The notes under the pieces: model-generated | The model's input: the letters and a program-made list of their open reading frames with translations, nothing else | What the model was told of the DNA's origin: nothing | Databases searched by the model: none | Position numbers and translations under genes: made by a program | Part shown: in pieces, positions 41,825-49,939 of the stretch | Layout: every line of letters starts with the position of its first letter | Position numbering within the stretch: the first letter of the stretch is position 1 | Source: Luoshenia tenuis | GTDB lineage: Bacteria > Bacillota > Clostridia > Christensenellales > GCA-900066905 | Assembly (NCBI RefSeq): GCF_014384745.1 | Contig: NZ_JACRSO010000002.1 | Location: 124,001 to 188,000, forward strand | Reading direction: 5' to 3' | DNA length: 64,000 bases

Positions 41825-42208
41825 TTAATAAACTATTTCTTCGGGGCATTGGAAAGCATTGCGGATATGCTCCTGCTGCGGCCCCATTCCCGGGCGGGAT
41901 TGGATGATAAAAGCGTCAAACCGTACCGAACGCTCCAATCCCCCGGTTTCCTGCAGGTATTGCAGGGCAGCTTTGGCAATGCGGCGCTGCTTGGCGGTAT
42001 TGATCGCCTCATAACCCGTACCATAGGTTTGGCTGCGCCGCAATTTCACTTCTACAAAGACCAGGATATTTCCTTCCTGCGCGATGATATCGACCTCGCC
42101 CCAGCGGGTATGATAGTTCCTCGTTAGGATTGTCCACCCAAGGGATTGGAAATACGCCGCCGCCAGATTTTCTCCCAGCCTGCCCTTTTCGCCCTTATTC
42201 CCCTGCAT
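41825..42208 (-). CDS. yraN: YraN/UPF0102 family nuclease-like protein
   Basis: This 127-residue protein of the UPF0102 family has a PD-(D/E)xK-type nuclease core: GEVDII and VFVEVKLR supply the Asp and Glu-x-Lys. Family function is poorly known but linked to DNA processing. The start at 42208 follows AGGAGG and overlaps the rnhB end by 14 bases. The rnhB-yraN order is common. Confidence 0.92.
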   Translation of the reverse strand: MQGNKGEKGRLGENLAAAYFQSLGWTILTRNYHTRWGEVDIIAQEGNILVFVEVKLRRSQTYGTGYEAINTAKQRRIAKAALQYLQETGGLERSVRFDAFIIQSRPGMGPQQEHIRNAFQCPEEIVY

Positions 42209-42845
42209 CGTCCGCCTCCTGCAGGATGCGCGTAATAAATGAGCGGCGGTGTATGGGGCACGGGCCGTAACGGCGCAGGGCCTCCATATGCTCAGCCGTG
42301 CCGTAACCCTTGTTACGCGCAAAACCGTATTGGGGATATTGCAGGTCGTACTCTTGCATCAGGCTATCCCGGTAGACTTTGGCCACGATAGATGCCGCTG
42401 CGATGCTGTAGCTCAGCGCATCGCCCTTTACAAGGCCGCGTGAAGGACAGGGCGGCCGAAGCCCGGGCACCGTATCAAACAACAAGAAATCCGGCGCCGC
42501 CTGCCAGGTACAAGCTGCCAGCAACGCTTTTTTTGTAGCGTTTAGGATGTTCATCTCGTCGATCTGCTGCGGCTCTACCTGCCCGATCCCCACAAACAGT
42601 GCCCGGGCGTGGATCTGGACAGCCAGCGCCTCCCGCCGCGCCGGGGATAGTTTTTTGGAGTCGTTGATCCCAAGGATCAGGTCATCCGGCGGTAAAATGA
42701 CGCATGCCCCCACTACGGGGCCAGCCAGCGGGCCGCGGCCCACCTCGTCCATCCCCGCTACGCGCAGGCGCCCCGCATCCCAGAATTCCCGCTCAAGCCG
42801 CGTCATTTCCTCTAGGCGGCGCTCCTGCTGTTCTTTGCGTGTCAT
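42195..42845 (-). CDS. rnhB: Ribonuclease HII
   Basis: This 216-residue RNase HII removes ribonucleotides from DNA and RNA primers. The catalytic Asp33-Glu34 are in MDEVGRGPLAG, with later acidic residues in FLLFDTV and the AKVYRD segment. It overlaps rbgA by 4 bases and yraN by 14. Confidence 0.97.
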   Translation of the reverse strand: MTRKEQQERRLEEMTRLEREFWDAGRLRVAGMDEVGRGPLAGPVVGACVILPPDDLILGINDSKKLSPARREALAVQIHARALFVGIGQVEPQQIDEMNILNATKKALLAACTWQAAPDFLLFDTVPGLRPPCPSRGLVKGDALSYSIAAASIVAKVYRDSLMQEYDLQYPQYGFARNKGYGTAEHMEALRRYGPCPIHRRSFITRILQEADDAGE

Positions 42846-43717
42846 AGCTGCGCCCCCGCATCGCCGCTATTTTGCGGCCGCTCGATGGTGATGCGCCCGA
42901 TCTTTCCATCGCGAAATTCATCCATCACCATGGCGACACCCCGGTCGATATCCAGCCGGCCGCCCGAGAGGATAAAGCCCCTTTTCTGGCAGATACGCTC
43001 CAAAAGCGCGTCGTTCTCCAGCATCAAATCGTCCTCGCCCAATTTATAGCGCGCAGTCAGCAGCGCCGGCGCGGCCTCCTTTAAAAAGCCCAGCAGCTCC
43101 AGGCAAAGCGCGTATACGTCGGTAATCTCATCCCGTATCGAGCCGATAAAGGCCAGATTACGCCCGGCCAACGGGTCCTCAAACTTGGGCCAAAGCAGCC
43201 CCGGCGTATCCAGCAGCTCCAGATATGGGGTGACCCGTATCCACTGCTTCCCCCGCGTCACACCCGGCCGGTTGGCCGTCTTGGCCTTGCCTCCGCCCGA
43301 CAGGTTGTTGATCAGCGTCGATTTCCCTACGTTGGGGATGCCCACCACCATAACACGGATGGTTTTGGATACCCCCTTCTCGCGCAGTTTGTCAACGCGC
43401 GCCTTGGCGGCCTGCTGGATCTTATCCAGCACCACCTTGGCGCTGCCCCGCCGGGTCGCCACATACTCGATAGCCGGGATGCCCTGGCGGGCAAAGTGGG
43501 CGACCCATTGCTTGTTCGCCTTGGGATCCCCCAGGTCCGCTTTGTTAAGCAGCACGATCCGCGCACGGCGGGATACGATGGGTTCGATATCCGGGTTAAA
43601 AGAGCTCAGCGGGACGCGCGCATCCCGCACCTCCAAAACCACATCGATCTGGGGAATGGTCTCCTCCAGCATGCGTTTGGCCTTGGTCATATGGCCAGGG
43701 TACCACTGTATCTGCAA
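42842..43717 (-). CDS. rbgA: Ribosome biogenesis GTPase RbgA
   Basis: This 291-residue GTPase matures the 50S subunit. It is circularly permuted: the G4 motif NKAD (residues 58-61) comes before G1 GIPNVGKS (126-133), with DTPGLLWPK as G3. It begins with the family MQIQWYPGHMTKA. Its place before rnhB is conserved in Bacillota. Confidence 0.97.
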   Translation of the reverse strand: MQIQWYPGHMTKAKRMLEETIPQIDVVLEVRDARVPLSSFNPDIEPIVSRRARIVLLNKADLGDPKANKQWVAHFARQGIPAIEYVATRRGSAKVVLDKIQQAAKARVDKLREKGVSKTIRVMVVGIPNVGKSTLINNLSGGGKAKTANRPGVTRGKQWIRVTPYLELLDTPGLLWPKFEDPLAGRNLAFIGSIRDEITDVYALCLELLGFLKEAAPALLTARYKLGEDDLMLENDALLERICQKRGFILSGGRLDIDRGVAMVMDEFRDGKIGRITIERPQNSGDAGAQL

Positions 43718-43741
43718 AAAATCTCCTCCAAGAATCCAATT

Positions 43742-44704
43742 TTATTCCCCTTGGGGCGCCAAACCATGATTGAAAATCTTACGGTTATCCAGCGCCCATA
43801 TCCTGTCGGTAAACGCGCCGGAAGAAATATCCCTTAAGTGATCGCTAAAAATAAACATACGCGCATCCAGCATGTCCAGCTCGCTGAGCGCGTCCGCCTC
43901 CGGAAACATGGGCCGCACCGGGCTACCCGTATCCGGTTCGCCGTGGTGAGAAAGAACCATGTGCTCGACCATCAGGGCAATATAAGGGTCTATCGCCAAC
44001 TCCCGCGCAGCCGTTTCAATATGTGCAACGCCCATAGCGATGTGCCCAAGCAGGTTCCCCGCTACCGTATAGCCGCTGCAAAGGCCCAGCTCATCCGCCT
44101 CCAGCTCGTGCAGCTTAGCCATATCGTGCAGGATCACCCCGCAATAAAGCAGCTCTGGGTTCAGCTGTGGATAGACCTGGCAGGCCGCCTGCGCCATGCG
44201 CAAGATGGTGTAGGTATGATAGAGCAACCCGCCGCGCATGGCATGGTGCAGCTTAAAGGCGCCCGGATGCACCAGCAGCGCCGCACGGTTCTGGTCTAGA
44301 AAATAAAGCGTAAGCTTTTTTAGATCCTGATTTTCAAACTTTTCCACCAAAGCGTGCATGTCGGCATAGGTCTGCTCCACGTCGATGGGGGCGCAGGGCA
44401 CCAACGCCATTAAATCATAGTCATCGCCCGGCGCCGCCAGGCGGATCATGGTGATCTTGAGCTGATCTCTGCCCTGCCACTCTGAAACCGTGCCGCGCAC
44501 TTTGATGATCTGCCCCGGCTGATATTCGCCATGGGCGGTTTTATCGTAGCTCCACAACTTTGCGGCTACCTCGCCGCCCGCATCGCCCACCACCATATCC
44601 AGATAAGTGGAACCGTTGGCGCTGGTACGCACATTTAAGGATTTGATGATGCAAAACCCCTGCACATAATCCTGCCCTTTTGTTTCCAATAGATGCATTG
44701 GCAT
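43742..44704 (-). CDS. yhaM: 3'-5' exoribonuclease YhaM family protein
   Basis: This 320-residue protein combines an N-terminal OB-fold (about 15-100) with an HD domain (about 155-300, HAMRGGLLYHTYTI and ILHDMAKL). YhaM trims RNA or single-stranded DNA from the 3' end. The ATG at 44704 is preferred because it lies 6 bases after AAGGGGG; an ATG two codons earlier touches that site. It heads the long operon with rbgA and rnhB. Confidence 0.9.
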   Translation of the reverse strand: MPMHLLETKGQDYVQGFCIIKSLNVRTSANGSTYLDMVVGDAGGEVAAKLWSYDKTAHGEYQPGQIIKVRGTVSEWQGRDQLKITMIRLAAPGDDYDLMALVPCAPIDVEQTYADMHALVEKFENQDLKKLTLYFLDQNRAALLVHPGAFKLHHAMRGGLLYHTYTILRMAQAACQVYPQLNPELLYCGVILHDMAKLHELEADELGLCSGYTVAGNLLGHIAMGVAHIETAARELAIDPYIALMVEHMVLSHHGEPDTGSPVRPMFPEADALSELDMLDARMFIFSDHLRDISSGAFTDRIWALDNRKIFNHGLAPQGE

Positions 44705-44736
44705 ATGCATCCCCCTTTTTTTACCATTTATAAGAC

Positions 44737-44742
44737 ATTATA
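44737..44742 (-). promoter_or_regulatory. -10 box upstream of yhaM
   Basis: A perfect minus-strand TATAAT lies about 30 bases before yhaM; the -35 is poor. An inverted repeat AATGCCGG/CCGGCATT (44765-44794) lies just upstream and could affect it. Confidence 0.4.
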
Positions 44743-44807
44743 ATACAGGTTGGCATAAATGGGAAATGCCGGATCTTTAAAAATTACCGGCATTCTCAAT
44801 CCGTGCA

Positions 44808-44842
44808 ATAAAAAACTCCCTATCTTTTGGAATAGGGAGTTT
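44808..44842 (-). terminator. Terminator of the O-antigen-ligase-like gene
   Basis: AAACTCCCTAT (44813-44823) and ATAGGGAGTTT (44832-44842) form an 11-bp perfect stem; the minus strand continues TTTTTTATT. Confidence 0.9.
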
Positions 44843-44853
44843 GGGTATTATTG

Positions 44854-46095
44854 CTATTTTTTGCGGTAATGGGGCTGCAGCCGGCGCATGGTATAATTGG
44901 GTGCGGGGATGGGATGATAATGATACAACCGAGCTTCCTCCCTGCCCGGTTCAAAGCAGCCGATGCCGCCGCAGACGATGGCAAACATCAAACCGGTTTG
45001 CAACCAGAAGATGGTCACATCCAGCACGCCGTGAATCATTACCGCCGCGGCAAAGCAAAGGATCAGCGAGAAAAAGCGCCGGTCCCGCCCAAAGCACTGG
45101 GTGATTAGCTTTTTGCCGAACTGGGAAAAATAAGTCACCAGCAGCCCCAAGCCCACCAGGCCGTAATTGAGCAGGATATCTAACAAAAGGTTGTGCGCAT
45201 GGGCCGTAGCAAGGCCCCCTACCTGGGGGAAAACCTGCATATAAGTCATGCCGCCCTGGCCCAGCAAAGGATGCTGGCTGATGCCATGCAGCGCTGTTTT
45301 CCAGATCGAAGCCCGCACATAAAAATCGTCCCCCACCTGCGTCAGACGCGGCAGCATCTGCGGCACCAGGTAAAGTACGCCCAGCGCACAGCCGCCCACC
45401 ACCATTTGGATAGCCAGGGCTTTATAGCGCTTATTGACAAAGAGCATCATCAAAACAGCGGCGAAAATCACCGTCCATGCCGTACGGCATTCGCAAAGAT
45501 ACAGCCCTATAAGGTTGGCGGCGATGGTGCCGGCGTAAAAGAGCTTACGCCTGCGGCTATTCTGCCCCAACAGCTTATAGGCGCAAAGGATCACCACAAA
45601 CTCGATGATCGTCGCGTAATAATTCGCGTTGGTAAATACCGCATCCGGGCGATAGAGCACATCCGCCCCAAAGAGCAGCTGCTGGCCGAGCGCCAGACCC
45701 GCACAGACGATGCTGGCTGCACAGGCCAGGTCGATCATCTTTTCAAAGCGCGGCTTGGTGACGGTATTGCGGATATAAAGGGCCGCCAGCGCGATCATCG
45801 CCACGGCGATGCCGACAAAAAAGCCACGAATATTGTCACAAAAAACGGGGACCACCATCCCCAATACACAAAAAGCTATTAAAATAATCGATCCACTGCG
45901 CCGGTCCAATATCAGTGAAGCCATCTTTTGGCTATAAATCAGGTAAAGCGTCAGGGCTACCAAAGCAACTATCGTAACTACGGGGCCGCAAAAAATAGCG
46001 GCAGTCAACCCGAGAAGGATCTTTTCATCTAACGGCACATTATTTTTAAGGCCGTTTAAGAAAACCTTAATATGGATCACCACCTTAACATCCAT
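44854..46095 (-). CDS. O-antigen ligase/Wzy-like membrane protein
   Basis: This 413-residue protein has about ten to twelve transmembrane segments and a large extracytoplasmic loop with the Wzy_C/WaaL-like segment HPLLGQGGMTYMQ...TAHAHNLLLDILLNYG. The family polymerises or ligates surface glycans carried on undecaprenyl lipids. It is a single-gene unit with its own terminator and no capsule genes around it. With the giant glycosyltransferase nearby it suggests surface glycan work. Confidence 0.82.
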   Translation of the reverse strand: MDVKVVIHIKVFLNGLKNNVPLDEKILLGLTAAIFCGPVVTIVALVALTLYLIYSQKMASLILDRRSGSIILIAFCVLGMVVPVFCDNIRGFFVGIAVAMIALAALYIRNTVTKPRFEKMIDLACAASIVCAGLALGQQLLFGADVLYRPDAVFTNANYYATIIEFVVILCAYKLLGQNSRRRKLFYAGTIAANLIGLYLCECRTAWTVIFAAVLMMLFVNKRYKALAIQMVVGGCALGVLYLVPQMLPRLTQVGDDFYVRASIWKTALHGISQHPLLGQGGMTYMQVFPQVGGLATAHAHNLLLDILLNYGLVGLGLLVTYFSQFGKKLITQCFGRDRRFFSLILCFAAAVMIHGVLDVTIFWLQTGLMFAIVCGGIGCFEPGREEARLYHYHPIPAPNYTMRRLQPHYRKK

Positions 46096-46348
46096 ACAGT
46101 ATAGGTATTGGCAATGGCGCTGTCAATATCATGCCATGATCGTTCATATTCTATGCGCAATCCGCCTCTTTGGGCAGGCTGTGCCACATTGCGCTGACTT
46201 TACTATATCAGCAAGCTGTAAATTTTTTCTTAATAACTGATGAAGAAATGGTTAATTTTATCATACATTTACACTTCAATTTCTCAAAATCTTCTTGTTA
46301 TGCTTTTCCTCCGCCGTGCCCAAACTACCAATAAGGTGGTGAGATAAA

Positions 46349-46504
46349 ATGAATCAAGCACAGGATCAATCGATCACGAGCGCCAGCAACCCCGGCTTTG
46401 CCGCGCTGCCGGTCTTTTTACAGGAAACCATCAAACAGATCGGCCTGCAGGTAGAATCAGAGCAACAGTTGCAGGCGTGCGCTCAACACTTTTTAGAGAA
46501 GTAA
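46349..46504 (+). CDS. 51-residue protein of unknown function
   Basis: ATG at 46349 opens 51 codons beginning MNQAQDQSITSASNPGFAALP and ending HFLEK. The ribosome site AAGGTGG is well placed, and a strong hairpin terminator begins right after the stop, so a real small gene is likely. The C-terminal half is predicted helical. I recognise no family. A CATACATT element at 46262-46269 resembles a sigma-E -10 box, but I find no matching -35. It is on the plus strand between minus-strand genes. Confidence 0.6.
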   Translation: MNQAQDQSITSASNPGFAALPVFLQETIKQIGLQVESEQQLQACAQHFLEK

Positions 46505-46505
46505 C

Positions 46506-46546
46506 GCAAAAAGCGGGACAGGATATTGCTTCCTGCCCCGCTTTTG
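46506..46546. terminator. Bidirectional terminator, small gene and aldo/keto reductase
   Basis: GCAAAAAGCGGG-CAGG pairs with CCTG-CCCGCTTTTGC around a short loop. T-rich tracts follow on both strands, so it can end the plus-strand small gene and the minus-strand reductase gene. Confidence 0.85.
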
Positions 46547-46552
46547 CATTTT

Positions 46553-47470
46553 TTACGGTAAGATATTCCCCGCCGCCAGATAGATCTCGTACCATTCCTG
46601 GCGCGTCAGTTTGATGTCCGCGCCCTTGCAGATCTGCCCGATGCGTTCCGGGTTCATCGACCCCAAGATGACCTGCATGTTTGCCGGGTGGCGCAAAATC
46701 CACGCCGCAGCGATCGCCGAATTGCTCACGCCATAGCGCGACGCGATCTCGTTGATCTTCGCATTGACCTTTGGGAATTTATCGTTATCCAGGAATACGC
46801 CGTCAAAATAACCATACTGGAAGGGCGACCAGGCCTGAATGGTGATGTTGTTCAACCGGCAATAATCCAGAACGCTGCCGTCCCGGTCAATAGCGCCGTC
46901 GATCTTCATATTCACATCCATGCCAGAATCGATCATCCCCGTGTGCATAACGCTAAATTGCAGCTGGTTAAAGAAGATCTCGTCCTTGAGATACTTTTTC
47001 AGCAGCTCGATCTGCATGGGCTTTTCATTGCTGACGCCGAAATAGCGCACCTTGCCCGATTCCCTGAGGCTGGTAAAGGCCTCGGCCACCTCTTCAGGCT
47101 CCATCAGCGCATCCGGACGGTGCAGCAGCAGCACATCCAAATAATCCGTTTTGAGCCGCTTTAAAATGCCCTCTACCGAGGAGAGGATATATTCCTTGGA
47201 AAAATCATAAAATCCCTTGCGAATACCGCATTTGCTCTGCACAATCAGGCTTTGCCGCTTAGAGGGCGTCCAATCGATCGCCTCGGCAAACACTTCTTCC
47301 GATGCGCCGCCGCCATAAATATCGGCATGGTCGATAAAGTTGATCCCCGCATCAAAAGCAGCCGCCAAAACTTCCTTGGCCTTGGCGGGCTCCAGCGCGC
47401 TCATCCGCATGCAGCCCAGCGCTACGGCAGAGGCCTTCAGGGCGCCGCCAGCCACCATAATCTGTTTCAT
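46553..47470 (-). CDS. Aldo/keto reductase
   Basis: This 305-residue NAD(P)H-dependent TIM-barrel oxidoreductase carries the catalytic Asp-Tyr-Lys-His set in FIDHADIYGGG, SKCGIR and LLHRPD, plus a C-terminal cofactor site VILGSMNPERI. It resembles the YdhF-type group. No operon partner; the substrate is unknown. Confidence 0.92.
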   Translation of the reverse strand: MKQIMVAGGALKASAVALGCMRMSALEPAKAKEVLAAAFDAGINFIDHADIYGGGASEEVFAEAIDWTPSKRQSLIVQSKCGIRKGFYDFSKEYILSSVEGILKRLKTDYLDVLLLHRPDALMEPEEVAEAFTSLRESGKVRYFGVSNEKPMQIELLKKYLKDEIFFNQLQFSVMHTGMIDSGMDVNMKIDGAIDRDGSVLDYCRLNNITIQAWSPFQYGYFDGVFLDNDKFPKVNAKINEIASRYGVSNSAIAAAWILRHPANMQVILGSMNPERIGQICKGADIKLTRQEWYEIYLAAGNILP

Positions 47471-47601
47471 CGGTTTCCCTTCCCTTCGTCTTTGGTTTAC
47501 CCCATCCGCCTATTTCAGAGGGTTTATAAACAGGGTTACCTCTATTATGCGGCTTTTAATCTTCCCCGTCAAGGTAGCAGCTTTGACGTTTTGGGGCGAA
47601 A

Positions 47602-47832
47602 TTAACGCCGCTTAAGCTCTGAAAGCATCACTTCGCATCCCGGCTGCAGGCTGGGGTCAAGGTAATCCTGCGCATTTCCGCTGGCGATGCGCACCAGCAC
47701 CGCCCTGCCCTCCTGCCCGGGCGCCACCTGCACCAGCTGTCCCTTAAAATCCGCCCAAAAATAATCGGAAAAGGTGTCGTCTGCCTGCGGTGGAAAAACC
47801 TGCTCAGGCGGCAGGGCCGTATAAAGCACCAT
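47602..47832 (-). CDS. YlzJ-like family protein
   Basis: This 76-residue protein begins MVLYTALPPEQVF, the hallmark of the YlzJ-like family found next to TepA in Bacillota. Function is unknown. Its ATG overlaps the tepA stop by one base (TGATG), so the two are translationally coupled. Confidence 0.85.
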   Translation of the reverse strand: MVLYTALPPEQVFPPQADDTFSDYFWADFKGQLVQVAPGQEGRAVLVRIASGNAQDYLDPSLQPGCEVMLSELKRR

Positions 47833-48524
47833 CAAGCATCACTCCCACTCATAAGCTCATTTAGCTTCTCAATGGCATCTGTTACCCCACCTACCGCGTC
47901 CATTAGGCCCTTATCCACGGCTTCTTTTCCCACCAGCACGGTGCCGATATCGCTGGTCAGCTCGCCCCGGTTCAGCATCAGTTCTTTAAAATCCTCCTCG
48001 CTGATGTGGCTATGCTCGGTAATAAAGCGCACGACGCGCTGCTGCATCTTCTCAAAGTATTCATAGGTCTCCGGCGCGCTGATGATCAGCCCATTGGTGC
48101 GGATGGGATGGATCATCATCGTCGCGCTGGAGGCGATGATCGAATAATCCGCCGATACCGCCATCGGCACGCCGATGCTGTGGCCGCCGCCCAGCACCAA
48201 GGCGACCGAGGGCTTTTTCATCGTGGCGATCATCTCGGCAATCGCCAATCCCGCTTCTACATCACCGCCAACGGTATTCATGATCAAAAGCAGCCCCTTG
48301 ATCTTGCTGCTCTGCTCAATGGCCACCAACTGAGGAATCACGTGTTCGTATTTCGTGGTTTTATTCTGCGGCGGCAGCAGCATATGTCCTTCGATCTGAC
48401 CGATGACCGTCAGACAATAGATATTGCTGGCCTCATCCTCGGGAACCTTAAGGGCGCCAAAATCCTTGATCGTTTCATTTACTGTTGCGGTATTTTGCGT
48501 TTCGTTTTGCGTATCGTTTCCCAT
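47832..48524 (-). CDS. tepA: ClpP-like translocation-enhancing protease TepA
   Basis: This 230-residue ClpP-fold serine protease has the candidate nucleophile Ser in GGGHSIGVPMA and the His in MMIHPIR. In Bacillus, TepA is linked to degradation of signal peptides or spore proteins and protein export. The coupled ylzJ gene confirms the identity. In Bacillus this pair precedes spoIIIE; here spoIIIE is not adjacent. Confidence 0.9.
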   Translation of the reverse strand: MGNDTQNETQNTATVNETIKDFGALKVPEDEASNIYCLTVIGQIEGHMLLPPQNKTTKYEHVIPQLVAIEQSSKIKGLLLIMNTVGGDVEAGLAIAEMIATMKKPSVALVLGGGHSIGVPMAVSADYSIIASSATMMIHPIRTNGLIISAPETYEYFEKMQQRVVRFITEHSHISEEDFKELMLNRGELTSDIGTVLVGKEAVDKGLMDAVGGVTDAIEKLNELMSGSDA

Positions 48525-48605
48525 TTAATCCCTTCCTCCATCCTGATCCATATTCTTCTGGGGTTAGGATTGCCGGGCAAAGGGGTTTGCATACCGTGGA
48601 AGTAG

Positions 48606-48639
48606 AAAAAACGCGCAGGCCCTGCGGACTGCGCGTTTT
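48606..48639 (-). terminator. Terminator of the gnd-SDR-kinase-LarA operon
   Basis: ACGCGCAG (48611-48618) and CTGCGCGT (48629-48636) form the stem, flanked by A and T runs; the minus strand ends in six T. It lies 16 bases past the LarA-like stop. Confidence 0.88.
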
Positions 48640-48654
48640 GACCGGATACGATAT

Positions 48655-49923
48655 TTACTTAAAGTTCTCCTCCAGCGCCCAAAGACCCAAAGCGGGGTTA
48701 GAGATATAGTAAATCTCCTCCCCATCGGGCAGGGTATTAAAACCATCCTTGAGCTTTTCGGGGTCGTACCGCTTGGCGTATTCATCATAATCGCCATAGG
48801 TAAAGCCAATACTTTCGACCTGATCTTTAGTCAGGTGGCGCACGGCATAGGTCACGTTAAACCGTCCGTCGGGCGAACCGTGGACGATGTGCGCCGCAAC
48901 AGACAGGTTGGAGGCGATATCCTCTCCGCGGTTGACGGCGGCCAGGATATTATCCCGCCCCGTATAGCCGTATTTGCCGATCAGCCGGTCAACGCCCTCG
49001 CTCTCGCCAAACTGACGCACGCCCGGCGCCAAGACGATCAACTCTCCCCCATCGGCGATGGCCATGCGCGTGCGGTAGATCGACTTATTGCCCACCCAGG
49101 TGGTGCGGAACTCTTCCGGCTCCATATAGACCACCACTTTTTTAAGCGGCTCCTTTACAAAGTTCAGGTTCAGCTTCTGGCTGACCTTTACAGCCTCCTC
49201 AAAGGGCTCTCGTCCACTGCCGATGAACAGGGCGTTCAACGCATCTTCTCCCTCGTACTGGCCGATCACGGTCAGCATAAAGGTCAGCGGCACATCGCTT
49301 AAAAAATGCTCCTGCGCGTAATCAAATACCTTTCGTACCGGCGTGCGGTCCCGGCCCATCATGCGCTCCATGCCATATACCGCGCCCAGGAAATGGGTGC
49401 CGCTGATCATGCTCTCCCCGCCGCAGCCTACGAAGATATTTTTAGAATAGTTGGCCATGCCTACCACCTCGTGCGGCACGACCTGGCCCACGGAGATGAT
49501 CTTGTCATACCCCCCGTCGATCAAACGGTGGTTGACCTGCACCTCGATCTCAAAATCCAGCAGGCCTTCGGACACTTCGCGCACAAATTCCCCCGGCACC
49601 TTGCCCAGGGTCACACAATCCTTTTGCCAGTTGTGTACGATAAAGCGATCCAGCGGAATGTTCTGGCCGAACATGGCGCGCAGCTCTTCATCCTCCATGG
49701 CCATATGCGTGCCCAACGCGGGCATCAGATCCACCTGGCAGGTGGGCGAAAGGTGGCGGTACAAAATGTCGCAGATCGGCCCGGCCATAGAATGGCTGCG
49801 GGTGATATCCGGCGGCAGAAGCAATACTTTTTTCCAATCCTGCTGCTGTTCTTCCAGCCAGCCGACCACCAACTGCTCCAGCCGCTGCAGATCAATCCCT
49901 TTTTCGTATTCAATGACGCGCAT
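48655..49923 (-). CDS. LarA-superfamily nickel-pincer epimerase/racemase
   Basis: This 422-residue protein keeps all key LarA positions: His73 (GTHMAM), His151 (VVPHEV), Lys161 (the pincer-nucleotide Lys in NYSKN) and His177. The spacings 151-161 and 161-177 equal those of lactate racemase (174-184-200). The superfamily inverts the 2-hydroxy carbon of hydroxyacids with a nickel-pincer cofactor and includes gluconate 2-epimerases. Its operon (gnd, mannonate-type SDR, FGGY kinase) argues for D-mannonate/D-gluconate epimerisation, an inference. No larB, larC or larE genes are in the window. The start at 49923 follows GGGAG. Confidence 0.85.
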   Translation of the reverse strand: MRVIEYEKGIDLQRLEQLVVGWLEEQQQDWKKVLLLPPDITRSHSMAGPICDILYRHLSPTCQVDLMPALGTHMAMEDEELRAMFGQNIPLDRFIVHNWQKDCVTLGKVPGEFVREVSEGLLDFEIEVQVNHRLIDGGYDKIISVGQVVPHEVVGMANYSKNIFVGCGGESMISGTHFLGAVYGMERMMGRDRTPVRKVFDYAQEHFLSDVPLTFMLTVIGQYEGEDALNALFIGSGREPFEEAVKVSQKLNLNFVKEPLKKVVVYMEPEEFRTTWVGNKSIYRTRMAIADGGELIVLAPGVRQFGESEGVDRLIGKYGYTGRDNILAAVNRGEDIASNLSVAAHIVHGSPDGRFNVTYAVRHLTKDQVESIGFTYGDYDEYAKRYDPEKLKDGFNTLPDGEEIYYISNPALGLWALEENFK

Positions 49924-49939
49924 ATTCTCTCCCACTTCC

